Below, piece after piece: positions 25,029 through 33,353 of a DNA stretch of 64,000 bases. Source of the stretch: Sinorhizobium chiapasense (GTDB taxonomy: Bacteria > Pseudomonadota > Alphaproteobacteria > Rhizobiales > Rhizobiaceae); contig NZ_CP133148.1 of the NCBI RefSeq assembly GCF_036488675.1, positions 434,001-498,000 on the forward strand, written 5' to 3'. Each line of letters begins with the position of its first letter. The first letter of the stretch is position 1. The notes beneath the pieces were generated by a model. That model made no database searches, was not told the origin of the DNA, and saw nothing but the letters and a program-made list of their open reading frames with translations. The translations under genes were made by a program, and so were the position numbers.

Positions 25029-26549
25029 ATGAAAACGGAATGCGTCGCCAGCGGCAATGAGGACATTGCCGGCCGTCTCAATTTCATGGCACTCTATGAC
25101 GCCGCCAGGAAGAACCTCAAGGCGCTGAAGCCGATCTTGCAAAAGGAACTCGGGCCTGCGCTCGACCGGTTCTACGCCAAGGTGCGACAGACACCGGAGA
25201 CGAACGCCTTCTTTTCCTCCGACGGGCACATGAACCGAGCGAAGAACGCTCAGCTTGGCCATTGGGGAAATATCATCGACGCCAATTTCAATGCGGAATA
25301 TGGAGCGAGGGTTAAGGCCATCGGCCAGGTGCATGCCAGGATCGGTCTCGATCCGCGCTGGTATATCGGCGGCTATGCGCTAATCGCGGAGCATCTAGTC
25401 GGCGAGGTCGTGAAGGCGCATTGGCCGAAGGCGGGCGCCTTTGGCCGCCAAAAAACCTCCGCCGAAGAGATGAGCGCGATGCTTGCGAGCCTGATCAAGG
25501 GCATTCTGCTCGACATGGACCTATCCATTTCCGTCTACATGGATGCTTCCGACGTGGCCAAGCAGCGCGCCGTGCAGGAAGAGGCGCTTGCAGGTGAAAG
25601 GGCGCTCGTCAGCCGCATCTTTGGCGCCGCCTTGCAACGGATCGCCGCCGGTGATCTCACCGCCCACATAGACGTCAATATCCCGGAGGCCTACCAGGAG
25701 CTTGCGCAGAACTTCAACCATGCGATCGCGGAACTCGGACGCGTGGTAGGCGGGATAGGGGCCGGAGCCAGCCAGATCCACCTCAACGCCAAGGAGATCG
25801 CGGCGGCAGCCGACGATCTTGCGCAGCGCACCGAGCGCCAGGCGGCCAATCTCGAGGAGACGGCGGCGGCCGTGGAACAGGTGACGCGCACCGTGCGCCA
25901 AACGGCTGAAGGCGCCGACCGGGCGAATTCGACGGTGACGGCGGCACGCGCGAATGCGGAGCAGAGCGGCGAGGTCGTCGGCCACGCCATCGGCGTGATG
26001 CAGGAAATTCAGACGTCCTCAGCGAGTATCGCCCGTATCGTCGGCGTAATCGACGACATTGCCTTCCAGACCAATCTGCTGGCGCTCAATGCCGGTATCG
26101 AGGCGGCACGGGCAGGGGAAGCGGGCAGGGGCTTCGCGGTCGTCGCCTCGGAAGTTCGCGCGCTTGCCCAGCGTTGCGCCGATGCGGCCAAGGACATCCA
26201 GTCGCTGATCGCAAAGTCGCGCGGCCAGGTCGAGGATGGCGTCGCCTCTGTCAACCAGGTGGCGCAATCGCTGCAGCAGATCGTCGCCCAGGTGGTCGAG
26301 GTGAGCGCGGTGTTCCACGCCATCCGTTCGAGCACAGCCGAGCAGGCGACGGCTCTCCGTGAGGTCAACAGCGCCATCGGCCAGATGGACCAGATTACGC
26401 AGCAGAATGCGGCGATGGTGGAGCAGGCTAATGCATCCAGCCACGCGTTGACGGCCGAGGCCGAGCAGATCGCGCTGCGCCTCGGCGCCTTCACGACGTC
26501 CGGCAGTGCGAAGGCGAGCGCGGCGTCCGGCTACCGGGTTGCTGCTTAG
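25029..26549 (+). CDS. Globin-coupled chemoreceptor (HemAT-like), 3' end at an IS junction
   Basis: 506 residues from ATG 25029 (AGGGAAG upstream); ATG 24987 has no ribosome site. Residues about 20-185 are a globin sensor, with the proximal heme His at residue 102 ([18 protein letters not shown]). A HAMP-like linker ([17 protein letters not shown]) and a methyl-accepting signalling domain follow, with the conserved hairpin tip ([36 protein letters not shown]). No TM segments, so a soluble oxygen or redox aerotaxis receptor. The stop TAG (26547-26549) lies exactly at the terminus of the IS481 element, so the native C-terminus may have been replaced. Confidence 0.88.
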   Translation: MKTECVASGNEDIAGRLNFMALYDAARKNLKALKPILQKELGPALDRFYAKVRQTPETNAFFSSDGHMNRAKNAQLGHWGNIIDANFNAEYGARVKAIGQVHARIGLDPRWYIGGYALIAEHLVGEVVKAHWPKAGAFGRQKTSAEEMSAMLASLIKGILLDMDLSISVYMDASDVAKQRAVQEEALAGERALVSRIFGAALQRIAAGDLTAHIDVNIPEAYQELAQNFNHAIAELGRVVGGIGAGASQIHLNAKEIAAAADDLAQRTERQAANLEETAAAVEQVTRTVRQTAEGADRANSTVTAARANAEQSGEVVGHAIGVMQEIQTSSASIARIVGVIDDIAFQTNLLALNAGIEAARAGEAGRGFAVVASEVRALAQRCADAAKDIQSLIAKSRGQVEDGVASVNQVAQSLQQIVAQVVEVSAVFHAIRSSTAEQATALREVNSAIGQMDQITQQNAAMVEQANASSHALTAEAEQIALRLGAFTTSGSAKASAASGYRVAA

Positions 26550-27538
26550 ATGTTTAGTCCCGGCATCTGGTGGAGCGGATTGAGGGTAAAACGTTCGGGC
26601 TGCGACGCCCATGCCTTGCAGATGAATTCGTAAGGGGTGAGGCCCTTGAGCGTCTTGAGCCTGCGGCCGAAGTTGTAGGCGGCAACGAAGTCGGCGAGAT
26701 GCTGGCGGAGCTGGTCGTGGTTCTCGTAGTGGAAGCGCCTGACGGTGGCGTCCTTGATGGTTCGGTTCATCCTCTCGACCTGGCCGTTGGTCCATGGATG
26801 CTTTGCCTTGGTCGTGCGGTGCTCGATATCGTTTGTGGCGCAGGCGTACTCGAAGGCATGGGCCCAGAAGCGTTCACCGTTGGCAATCGCCGCCTTGATC
26901 AGCGGGACAGCCGAGCCACCGGCGCCGGGCGTGGTGAATTGGATGCCGTTGTCGGTGAGCACGGTGTGGATCTTGTAAGGGACGGCTGCGATCAAGCGCA
27001 GCAGGAACTCGCGTGAGACGGCGGTGGTGGCCTTCTCATGCAGTTCGACAAAGGCGAACTTCGAGGTGCGATCGATGGCAACGAACATGTGCAGCTTGCC
27101 CTGTTCAGTGCGCACCTCGGCAATGTCGATGTGGAAGTAGCCGATCGGATAGCTCTTGAACTTCTTCTTGGCCGGCCTGTCGCCGTCGACATCGGGCAGG
27201 CGGCCGATGCCATGGCGCTGCAGGCAGCGATGCAGTGAGGAGCGCGTCAGATGCGGGATCGTCGGCTGCAACGCATAGAGACAGTCATCCAGCGGCAACA
27301 GCGTGTAGCGTCGAAACGCGACGATGACCGCTTCTTCCTCGACGGAGAGCACCGTCGAACGTGGCTCCTTCGGGCCGGTCGGCAGATCCGCAACCGACGC
27401 CCGCTTCCGCCACTTGGCGACGGTCTTCTGATTGATCCCGTAGCGCTTCGAAAGCGTCCTCAGGCTCTCTTGACTATGCTGTATCGCTCGACGGACCGCC
27501 TCTGTCGTCGTGGCGCTCCCATGAAGAACCTGGCCCAT
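26546..27538 (-). CDS. IS481-family transposase
   Basis: 330 residues, full length. N-terminal helix-turn-helix ([22 protein letters not shown]), then an rve/DDE integrase core: first Asp in FHIDIAEV, second in VLTDNGIQF and Glu in [14 protein letters not shown], and a C-terminal [19 protein letters not shown] typical of the family. Catalyses cut or copy transposition of its element. All three catalytic acids are present and no frameshift is seen, so it is probably active. The stop lies inside the left terminal repeat. Confidence 0.9.
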   Translation of the reverse strand: MGQVLHGSATTTEAVRRAIQHSQESLRTLSKRYGINQKTVAKWRKRASVADLPTGPKEPRSTVLSVEEEAVIVAFRRYTLLPLDDCLYALQPTIPHLTRSSLHRCLQRHGIGRLPDVDGDRPAKKKFKSYPIGYFHIDIAEVRTEQGKLHMFVAIDRTSKFAFVELHEKATTAVSREFLLRLIAAVPYKIHTVLTDNGIQFTTPGAGGSAVPLIKAAIANGERFWAHAFEYACATNDIEHRTTKAKHPWTNGQVERMNRTIKDATVRRFHYENHDQLRQHLADFVAAYNFGRRLKTLKGLTPYEFICKAWASQPERFTLNPLHQMPGLNI

Positions 27539-27598
27539 AGCGCATCCTTTGATTCGGAAGACAAGGATGCCCCATCAAAGCCTGGGATCAAACATCTA
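26548..27598 (-). mobile_element. IS481-family insertion sequence, apparently complete
   Basis: About 1.05 kb. Terminal inverted repeats: the left end AGATGTTTAGTCCCGGCATC starts near 26549; the right end, read on the minus strand, AGATGTTTGATCCCAGGCTT starts near 27597. It contains one intact transposase gene. Flanks show TAGA on the left and TCTAGA on the right, so a short target duplication is possible, but the exact borders are unresolved. Confidence 0.8.
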
Positions 27599-27599
27599 G

Positions 27600-27632
27600 A
27601 GCTCGGCCTGAATTACACTCTCGGGCCGAGCT
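27600..27632. terminator. Inverted repeat beside the IS right end
   Basis: AGCTCGGCC (27600-27608) and GGCCGAGCT (27624-27632) form a perfect 9-bp stem with a 15-nt loop, immediately outside the IS. It may be the original terminator of the interrupted chemoreceptor gene, displaced by the IS insertion. Confidence 0.4.
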
Positions 27633-27642
27633 ATTCACATAG

Positions 27643-27855
27643 GACATCAAGCAATGCCATGGATGCGGCCGCCAAGGCGGGGATCCTGCGTATCCACATT
27701 CCGGTGGCAAACGGCCTCTCCGACGGACGTGGTATGGCGCCGACTGGATCGAGTGGAACGACACGAGATACCAGCTACTGCGGACCTTTGCGCCATCGAT
27801 GAGCTATGGCCGCTTAGGGTCCGAAACCCGTATTTTGCGGGACGGCTATTTCTAA
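27643..27855 (+). pseudogene. Possible 3' remnant of an unrecognised gene
   Basis: A 70-codon open frame without any start codon near its beginning ends at TAA 27855. The last 35 residues (WYGADWIEWNDTRYQLLRTF and beyond, to LRDGYF) look like genuine protein, richer in Trp/Tyr/Asp than the surrounding shadows. No family recognised. It may be the tail of a gene lost when the IS and flanking DNA rearranged. Confidence 0.3.
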
Positions 27856-28471
27856 GGTCAGAGCCCTCTTGCCCCCCAAAGCAATCAATGAGCATAGCAG
27901 GCGCAGGCGAAGCCGAAACCAGTTCGCGCACCGCCTAATCAGCTTTTCGCGGCTAAGCATGTGGTCCGCAAGAAGACCAGAATTCTTGATCCAGGTGGGT
28001 ACACCAGCGTCATCGGCAGGGTACCGGATCAGTCTAATTGGCTCAGTTCAGAGAGGCCACAAATGCGTTGAGATGCCGCTGGGCAGTTCGACGTGCGGAG
28101 ATTGGCTCGCGCATGACTTTCGTCATCTCGACAAAAGCATCAACGAGTTTGCATCGTCCAATCCCATCGTCGTCGATCGCATCGAGCACCTTTCCAGTCT
28201 CAATGCGTGGGGGAATTTTGCCAAAATGGCTGCAATCCCAGGCGACCTGAATGCATTCGGCGCCAGCAGAATACTGCCTTCGACAGCAATGCTAAGGCCA
28301 TCAAGGCTCTGCATGCGACCGAGATCGTGCAACGGCAATGTAAACAGGAGGACAGCGACGTGCACGATGGATGCCAACTCGCTGCGCTCGGGCGGAGCGA
28401 GCGAGAATTGCTCCTCCATGGTTCGCGACCGCTCCCGGCGCTTGAGCTTATTAGCGGCGAGCGGCCGCGCG
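27856..28471. other. Apparently decayed junction between cargo and backbone
   Basis: About 600 nt without a convincing gene. Open frames on both strands (for example minus 28123-28419, plus 27869-28489) have no ribosome site and mixed composition. The minus frame at 28123-28419 contains one hydrophobic stretch but matches nothing I know. Confidence 0.45.
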
Positions 28472-29053
28472 TCATTCTTCGTCGACTGAACGAGAAGCTG
28501 ACCAAGTCATGAGCGTGTATTCCATGATCTTGACCGCTTCGTTGAAGATCTGCTCGTTCTCTCCGGGAAACTTTTCGACGTCGTAGGCGCCGTCCCATCG
28601 AAAACCTGATGTAGACAGCAGGCGACCGATATCATGGTTCGGATCGGGAAGGTCATCCTCCGGCAAGAGGTAACGGAGGACACGCCGCCCCTCGCCGAGA
28701 GCCTCGAAACAATGCTTGCCGAGTGTCTCACGTTCCTCCAGATGGCGTAGCATGCCCTTGGGTCCGCCTCTTACATCATCGAGGTCGGTGATTGTCGCCA
28801 AGGTCTCCTCGATCTGCTCGAGCATTTCATCGTAGTAGCCAAGCAGTTCGGACCGACGCTCCAGTGCGAGGGATGTCCCGCATCCTTCGACGACATAGCG
28901 CCATTCGCTCGCCTGAATGGCTTGCTGGATTTCCTCGATCGGAAGTCCACGCTCAGTATGCAGGTCGACGGCCTGTCGAAACCCATCGTCGTCGCCGCTT
29001 TTTGATAGCGCGCGAAGCGCGGAGATACGATTTGGGTCATAGCTATTCGGCAT
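28472..29053 (-). CDS. Unknown protein, paralogue of the next gene upstream
   Basis: 193 residues, no family recognised. It shares an order of motifs with the 29043-29603 product: G-L/H-P-(I/L)-x-E-(I/L) near residue 36, then a W-R-(Y/F)-(V/L) strand, an LARxE/LERRSE helix, a long acidic coiled segment, RYLLP, an acidic gap with DP, and a T-(S/A)-GF-x-W-(D/N)-G. The pair therefore arose by duplication. The start overlaps the upstream paralogue's end by 11 nt. Last gene of a long minus-strand run of small element genes. Confidence 0.6.
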   Translation of the reverse strand: MPNSYDPNRISALRALSKSGDDDGFRQAVDLHTERGLPIEEIQQAIQASEWRYVVEGCGTSLALERRSELLGYYDEMLEQIEETLATITDLDDVRGGPKGMLRHLEERETLGKHCFEALGEGRRVLRYLLPEDDLPDPNHDIGRLLSTSGFRWDGAYDVEKFPGENEQIFNEAVKIMEYTLMTWSASRSVDEE

Positions 29054-29603
29054 CTGTCACCTCCGACTGCGAAATCCTGTTCCGTTGAGTGGATCGAAGC
29101 TTGGCCTGAGCCTCCTTCCACCGCCTTTCATGGTCGGCGGACCAGATTTCCGTGACCATGTCGCCGCCATTCCATTCGAAGCCTGCCGTTTTCAGGCTTT
29201 GCTCGATCGGGTCGTCCGCGGGTGCTTCACCCGGCAGGAGATATCGCGCCACGCGCACCCCAACGAGCTCGGCCGCGCGAGCCAGGCGTGCGACCTTGGT
29301 TCGAACTCGTACCTGCGCGAATTGGTCTGAAAGCTCGGTCGCTTCCATATCCTGCACCCGAAGCTCTTTCGCAGCGACTTCTAAGTTGCGGACTGCGTCC
29401 TTGAATTCCGTCTTCAGCGCCTCAATGCGTGCCAAGGAAATGTCCCGGCCCGAATTCGTCACCAGAAAGCGCCATCCTGTTCCACGGATGGCCTCCTTCA
29501 GTTCGCTCAGCGGATGACCCGCAGCAACGTGCGCCTTGATTTCATCGAAACCCTCGTTCTTCAGAAGTACACTGAGGAGGCGGTTGGTCCGTTCTTGATC
29601 CAT
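29043..29603 (-). CDS. Unknown protein, tandem paralogue
   Basis: 186 residues from ATG 29603, with AGGGGA upstream; the frame is open further upstream, but that part is antisense-like and overlaps the next gene. Motifs: GHPLSELKEAIRGTGWRFLV, RDISLARIEALKTEFKDA, a central coiled coil (residues about 65-115), VARYLLPGEAPADDPIEQSLKTAGFEWNG, then a Trp/Arg-rich tail. Function unknown. Starts 11 nt after the stop of the 65-residue gene. Confidence 0.6.
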   Translation of the reverse strand: MDQERTNRLLSVLLKNEGFDEIKAHVAAGHPLSELKEAIRGTGWRFLVTNSGRDISLARIEALKTEFKDAVRNLEVAAKELRVQDMEATELSDQFAQVRVRTKVARLARAAELVGVRVARYLLPGEAPADDPIEQSLKTAGFEWNGGDMVTEIWSADHERRWKEAQAKLRSTQRNRISQSEVTDAE

Positions 29604-29614
29604 TCGTCGTCCCC

Positions 29615-29812
29615 TTAGAATGCATAGTGCGAGGCGGTCCGGAAACGGACACGGACACGCTCCATCGCTTCTTCGAAACGGTTGCCATTCGAAAAGCCGC
29701 GCCACCCCCAGCCGCGGAGAACCTCGAGGAAGGCGTTCGTGAGAGCCGCCAGCAGCGCCGAGCGAACACCTGGACAGCCGCTTTCTACAGCCGCGAGTTT
29801 GTGTTGAAGCAT
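29615..29812 (-). CDS. Small unknown protein
   Basis: 65 residues. ATG 29812 preceded by AAAGGAA at 7-8 nt. An amphipathic helix (VRSALLAALTNAFLEVLRGW) is followed by a charged FEEAMERVRVRFR segment. Twelve nucleotides separate its TAA from the next gene's ATG, so co-translation with the paralogue pair is likely. No family recognised. Confidence 0.55.
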   Translation of the reverse strand: MLQHKLAAVESGCPGVRSALLAALTNAFLEVLRGWGWRGFSNGNRFEEAMERVRVRFRTASHYAF

Positions 29813-29851
29813 TGGTGCGTTCCTTTGATTTCCCCTTGGGGCGGGTAGTGG

Positions 29852-30226
29852 TTATGCGCCGAAGTATTGGTTGGCGAGCTCGTGCGGTGCACTGAATGCG
29901 GCGGCTTCGCGCGCGGCCTTCAGCGCCTTGGCCAAGGTCGAATGGGACTCGTATGTCATCGCATCGTCGGTGATTGCGCGGACGTGCCACCAACGGCGAT
30001 CCGGTTCTCGCCGGCCGGTGCTGGTGATGTAGTCGCCGCCGAATTCGACGACATCGCCGGCCTGGACAGGATCGAGATCGACAATGTCGCCTGCGGTGGG
30101 GAGAAAGTGCCGCTCGCAGCTCGCGGCATTCTTTCCGCGCATGATCGCCGCCCAGTTACGACCGCGCTTGTGATAGCAGTGCGCGGGATTCTTGATTGAG
30201 CGGCCGTCGAGTTCAATTGTTCTCAT
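29852..30226 (-). CDS. Small unknown protein with a beta-rich core
   Basis: 124 residues. N-terminal MRTIELDGRSIKNPAHCYHKRGRNWAAI, then a strand-rich middle (AGDIVDLDPVQAGDVVEFGGDYIT) and a helical C-terminus with Ala-rich repeats. The start shares ATGA with the stop of the upstream RHH-like gene. No family recognised; it could be an accessory DNA- or RNA-binding protein. Confidence 0.55.
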   Translation of the reverse strand: MRTIELDGRSIKNPAHCYHKRGRNWAAIMRGKNAASCERHFLPTAGDIVDLDPVQAGDVVEFGGDYITSTGRREPDRRWWHVRAITDDAMTYESHSTLAKALKAAREAAAFSAPHELANQYFGA

Positions 30227-30414
30227 ACGTTTACCCTTTCTTTGTCGATTTCCCTCTCAATCAGGCCCGTAACCATCTCGCGGATCGTTGTATCGCGTCT
30301 CGCCACATGAACTTTGAGGGCGGTGAGCGTGCCCTTCGGGATGGTGACCGTCAGACGCGAGGCATGGCTCCGCTCGTCACGCTGAAGCGTGTTATTCCTT
30401 GAATTCTTTTCCAT
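30223..30414 (-). CDS. Ribbon-helix-helix-like small protein
   Basis: 63 residues from ATG 30414; an upstream ATG at 30462 is in frame but gives a tail unlike the family. ASRLTVTIPKGTLTALKVHVARRDTTIREMVTGLIEREI fits a strand followed by two helices, as in CopG/Arc/ParD-type DNA-binding proteins. It may be an operon autoregulator or plasmid copy/partition factor. Overlaps the next gene by 4 nt. Confidence 0.55.
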   Translation of the reverse strand: MEKNSRNNTLQRDERSHASRLTVTIPKGTLTALKVHVARRDTTIREMVTGLIEREIDKERVNV

Positions 30415-30547
30415 TTTCTGGGAGGTCCTGCGTTGTGAGTAGGTGCCATTGTGCATCCTCACATATGAGGCTCAGGGCGATTCTCACGGTCGTCAAGATA
30501 GAAAATGACGACCGTTCGATCTTTTCTCTTGTTGGTTCCTTGCGGTT

Positions 30548-30967
30548 CTATGCCGCGATCCGGAGGTCCTCGAGCGACCTTACCTTGATCTCCTCGGCGA
30601 CGTTCGCCGACACCGTGATTGTCAGCTTCTCGCGCTGCCGAGGGTGGACAGAGGTCCTGTTCGCTTCGACGAGCCTCCAACCCTCCCTGGCCCGGACGAT
30701 CTGGACCTTTGTGCCGGCCGCCGCATACTCGTACGCCTTGGCTCCTGGACCTCCGGAGATGAACTCCACGCGGCACCCAACCCGCAGGGCCTGCGGCAGG
30801 CGGGCGGCTTCGAGGCGGGCCTCGGCCTTCTCTGCGGCGCGCTCTACGTCGGGTCTGTTGGCCACAAACCTCGACGCCCGGCCGTTGACCTGCGCGAGGA
30901 TCGCGTCGATTTTGTCCTTTTCGCTGAGCTTGATGCCGTGTTTACCGATTTTCAGTTCATTTTTCAT
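30548..30967 (-). CDS. Unknown small basic protein
   Basis: 139 residues. Lys-rich start (MKNELKIGKHGIKLSEKDKIDAI), a helical Ala/Glu segment (VERAAEKAEARLEAARL), then a likely beta domain (VGCRVEFISGGP, GTKVQIVRAREGWRLVEANRT). No family recognised. Flanked by 130-nt gaps without other coding. Confidence 0.5.
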   Translation of the reverse strand: MKNELKIGKHGIKLSEKDKIDAILAQVNGRASRFVANRPDVERAAEKAEARLEAARLPQALRVGCRVEFISGGPGAKAYEYAAAGTKVQIVRAREGWRLVEANRTSVHPRQREKLTITVSANVAEEIKVRSLEDLRIAA

Positions 30968-30993
30968 GCGATGACTTCCTGTTTTGTTGGATA

Positions 30994-31028
30994 AGGCGAT
31001 GGCCTCTCTTGGGAGAGGGCAGTCGCCT
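30994..31028. terminator. Hairpin between small element genes
   Basis: AGGCGA pairs with TCGCCT and CCTCTC with GAGAGG around a short TTGG loop. On the minus strand it follows the genes ending at 31052-31126, so it is probably a terminator or processing structure. No clear U-tract. Confidence 0.4.
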
Positions 31029-31051
31029 AACGAATTCGACGATCAGGCCCG

Positions 31052-31129
31052 TTAAGGCCATGGCGGGCGTCTGGCGCGCGAAACTAGGCCCTTAACCTGC
31101 TGGACGTTCGTCTCGTGGTGCATGCTCAT
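31052..31129 (-). CDS. Very small ORF coupled to the preceding gene
   Basis: 25 codons (MSMHHETNVQQVKGLVSRAR and five more residues). ATG 31129 overlaps the TGA of the 47-residue gene (ATGA), and GAGGTGA lies 4-5 nt upstream. Coupling and ribosome site favour translation; nothing else supports function. Confidence 0.3.
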   Translation of the reverse strand: MSMHHETNVQQVKGLVSRARRPPWP

Positions 31130-31269
31130 TGCTCACCTCGTTTGGTTTGAGCCGAGAGCAAACGATCGCGGGCGGTGACATGTACGAGTGCGTCGGTGTC
31201 GACCTGCACAGCATATGAGGCGTAGAGGCGCTCATTGTCGTTCGCGAAATCACGATCCACGATCATCAT
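31126..31269 (-). CDS. Small unknown protein
   Basis: 47 residues starting with two Met codons (31269 and 31266). The ATG overlaps the TGA of the upstream 161-residue gene by 4 nt. The sequence begins MMIVDRDFANDNERLYASYA and is acidic and soluble. The frame is open far upstream, but that part is a shadow of the upstream gene. No family recognised. Confidence 0.5.
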   Translation of the reverse strand: MMIVDRDFANDNERLYASYAVQVDTDALVHVTARDRLLSAQTKRGEQ

Positions 31270-31751
31270 GACGCCCTCGCGTGTTCTGCAACAAACTTCT
31301 TGATGGCCGGTCCGAGGCGCTGCATGGCGAGGCTGCCGAGCTTCAGCGAATTTGCCGAGGCTTGGCGAACGAGCGTGTTGTCGCGATCGCCTGTGAGAGG
31401 CAGTTCGATCTTGAGGAATTTCGCCACGGGTCCCCGACTGGCGTCGTTCCGCACCAGGATACTGGTCTGAACCAGCGCGAGCAGATTGGCCACGCCGTTT
31501 TCGCTCACACACAGGAGAATATCGACCCCGCCGTCCAGGATGCCGAGGGACTTTGCATGCGGTTCGTCACGCCAGGCGCCGCCACAGACGCGATAGGCGC
31601 GACAGGCGCCACGGGCGCGGTTGTCGTATGCGAGGAAGGGGCGGCTTTCGACGCGAAGGCCACGATTTGATGAGTTGTTAGGCACGTTGTTCTCCATCGG
31701 ATGCTGCGAATCTGCGGGGATCAAAGCCCGACCGAAGTCGGGCGAAGTCAT
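31266..31751 (-). CDS. Unknown protein with a possible Cys-containing core
   Basis: Up to 161 residues; ATG 31697 (MENNVPNNSSNRG) is an alternative start, and neither has a clear ribosome site. Middle: ARGACRAYRVCGGAWRDEPHAKSLG, then ILLCVSENG and a helix-rich C-terminus (NTLVRQASANSLKLGSLAMQ). Ends overlapping the 47-residue gene. Function unknown. Confidence 0.5.
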   Translation of the reverse strand: MTSPDFGRALIPADSQHPMENNVPNNSSNRGLRVESRPFLAYDNRARGACRAYRVCGGAWRDEPHAKSLGILDGGVDILLCVSENGVANLLALVQTSILVRNDASRGPVAKFLKIELPLTGDRDNTLVRQASANSLKLGSLAMQRLGPAIKKFVAEHARAS

Positions 31752-31760
31752 GGCGGGAGC

Positions 31761-32216
31761 TCAGTGCACGGAAGCTGCGGCAGGCCAGGGATCGTGCGAC
31801 GGGTCGGTGTGGACGAGCACCTCGACGAACGCTTGAGCAGCCTTGGCTTCCTCCAAGACCGTTTCGAGCGCTTGGCGTACCTGTCGGCGATACTTGGCCG
31901 GGACACCTTGCGGAAACTGGCCGAAGATGAAGACGACGTAGGCGAACGCGACCTGTCCGCGCGGTGACAGCGCAGCATTGTCGAGCATGGCGGGATGAAG
32001 CCCATCAGGCAATTCAACGCTGGTAGACGTCGGGACCGTTTGAGCCTCTGCGGGCGAGCGAAGAATAACCCCCTTGCCTGTGCCTTCGAGCAGATGGCCT
32101 GCCAAGTCAGTTTCACCACGTGACAACATCTCGTGGAGTTTGTGGGACAGGTCATGGGTAGACGTGGCCAGGATCTCCTCCTGTTCGCGCACTTTTTTCA
32201 TGTCGACCATAGTCAT
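31761..32216 (-). CDS. Unknown helical protein
   Basis: 151 residues. Helical N-terminus with heptad-like spacing (VREQEEILATSTHDLSHKLHEML), a Thr/Ser/Pro-rich linker, a hydrophobic core (GQVAFAYVVFIFGQFPQGVP) and a long C-terminal helix (YRRQVRQALETVLEEAKAAQ). Ten nucleotides separate it from the downstream gene. No family recognised. Confidence 0.5.
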   Translation of the reverse strand: MTMVDMKKVREQEEILATSTHDLSHKLHEMLSRGETDLAGHLLEGTGKGVILRSPAEAQTVPTSTSVELPDGLHPAMLDNAALSPRGQVAFAYVVFIFGQFPQGVPAKYRRQVRQALETVLEEAKAAQAFVEVLVHTDPSHDPWPAAASVH

Positions 32217-32250
32217 TCCTTTCGGTTTTCAGTTCGCGTGATTTTGTTAC

Positions 32251-33102
32251 CTAAGCCGCCAACTCGTTCGCGAGGCGCAGGATTTCGCTGACATCGGCTT
32301 CATGCTGACGCCACTTGTGGATCAGAGGCTGGTACGCGGCCCCGTCGACGTTGATGACGTCACAGTGATGCTGTCCGTTATCGTCGCAGTAGGTGCCCTC
32401 GACCAGCGTGTCGCCGTAGACGAGTTCTGCGATAACCTGCGCGAGTTCCTGGTTCGACACGGTCGCTCGCGGCGCGGGATCCGCTTCGATGCGATCGCAT
32501 TCGCCAGTCGCCATCATGGCGCCGAGTGCATCGGGCGAAGGCCAGTAGCGCGTTGCCGTCTCGTAAGCGATGCCATGCGTTTTCTGGAGCCAGCTCTTCT
32601 TGGGGGCACACTGATGGCTTTGTACGTATTCGCGGATCAGTGTGCTGATGTGCTCGCGCATGGCCTCTCCGCGAAGGCTGTTATTGCGCTTGGTCTGCTT
32701 TGTTTGTTCCTGCGGGTTATTCATCGGGGGGACTGCCTCCTGCTCGGATGGAATTGTTTCTGGGAGAAGGACGACTTTGGTTTCGTCCAATGGGTGTTTG
32801 CGTTTCCGAGTTACCTTGTCGCCCTCGAACACGACGCCGGCTCGGATCGAAGCTGACCTCAGGTGATTGCGCGAGGTATCGAGAAGCGCGGCCGCCTTGT
32901 CGAACGGCATTCCGGATAGGGCCAACGCGCGCAACGTGGGAATGGGAATCCGCGGCTTGCGTTTCTTACCGCTTGCTTTATAGTCCTCGCGATAGACTCC
33001 CGCATGGTTCCATCCGCGGATCGTTGGGTGCTTGCGACCTGTCGAGATTGCGACCTCGTCGCCTACGCGACCTTGTGTCGTGTGTACTGTCCGATCTGGC
33101 AT
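32251..33102 (-). CDS. Putative DNA-binding protein with HTH-like motif
   Basis: 283 residues from ATG 33102 with AAAGGAG 7 nt upstream; the longer frame lacks support. Basic N-terminal third; a helix-turn-helix-like segment (LRALALSGMPFDKAAALLDTSRNHLRSASIRAG) near residues 60-95; a linker rich in Gln/Lys; then an acidic C-terminal domain (VSNQELAQVIAELVYGDTLVEG). First gene of the minus-strand run 28.5-33.1 kb, divergent from the plus-strand gene at 33354, so it may regulate the element. Not a recognised family. Confidence 0.5.
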   Translation of the reverse strand: MPDRTVHTTQGRVGDEVAISTGRKHPTIRGWNHAGVYREDYKASGKKRKPRIPIPTLRALALSGMPFDKAAALLDTSRNHLRSASIRAGVVFEGDKVTRKRKHPLDETKVVLLPETIPSEQEAVPPMNNPQEQTKQTKRNNSLRGEAMREHISTLIREYVQSHQCAPKKSWLQKTHGIAYETATRYWPSPDALGAMMATGECDRIEADPAPRATVSNQELAQVIAELVYGDTLVEGTYCDDNGQHHCDVINVDGAAYQPLIHKWRQHEADVSEILRLANELAA

Positions 33103-33353
33103 CACGTCTCCTTTGCTCGTGTTCTGAGTGTGTTTGAGCCGACTTGGAGTCTGTCCGCCATACGCGGAATGTGACAGCATAAGTATCTGAATTAGATAGA
33201 CAATTTCTGCACCCGGACATTCCGGGACACATCATGCCGGAGATGGCGTGAGCGAATTGGTAACCCATTCCATTTCCCGCCGATTAGGAAGGCGCGTGAT
33301 AGCGACGTCGCGGTGCACACGGTTTGGTGACATCGGCAGAATGGGACATAGGA

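Noticed and set aside
29043..29993. Long 316-codon version of the second paralogue
   Set aside because: The part upstream of 29603 overlaps the better supported 65-residue gene and is Arg-rich like a shadow.
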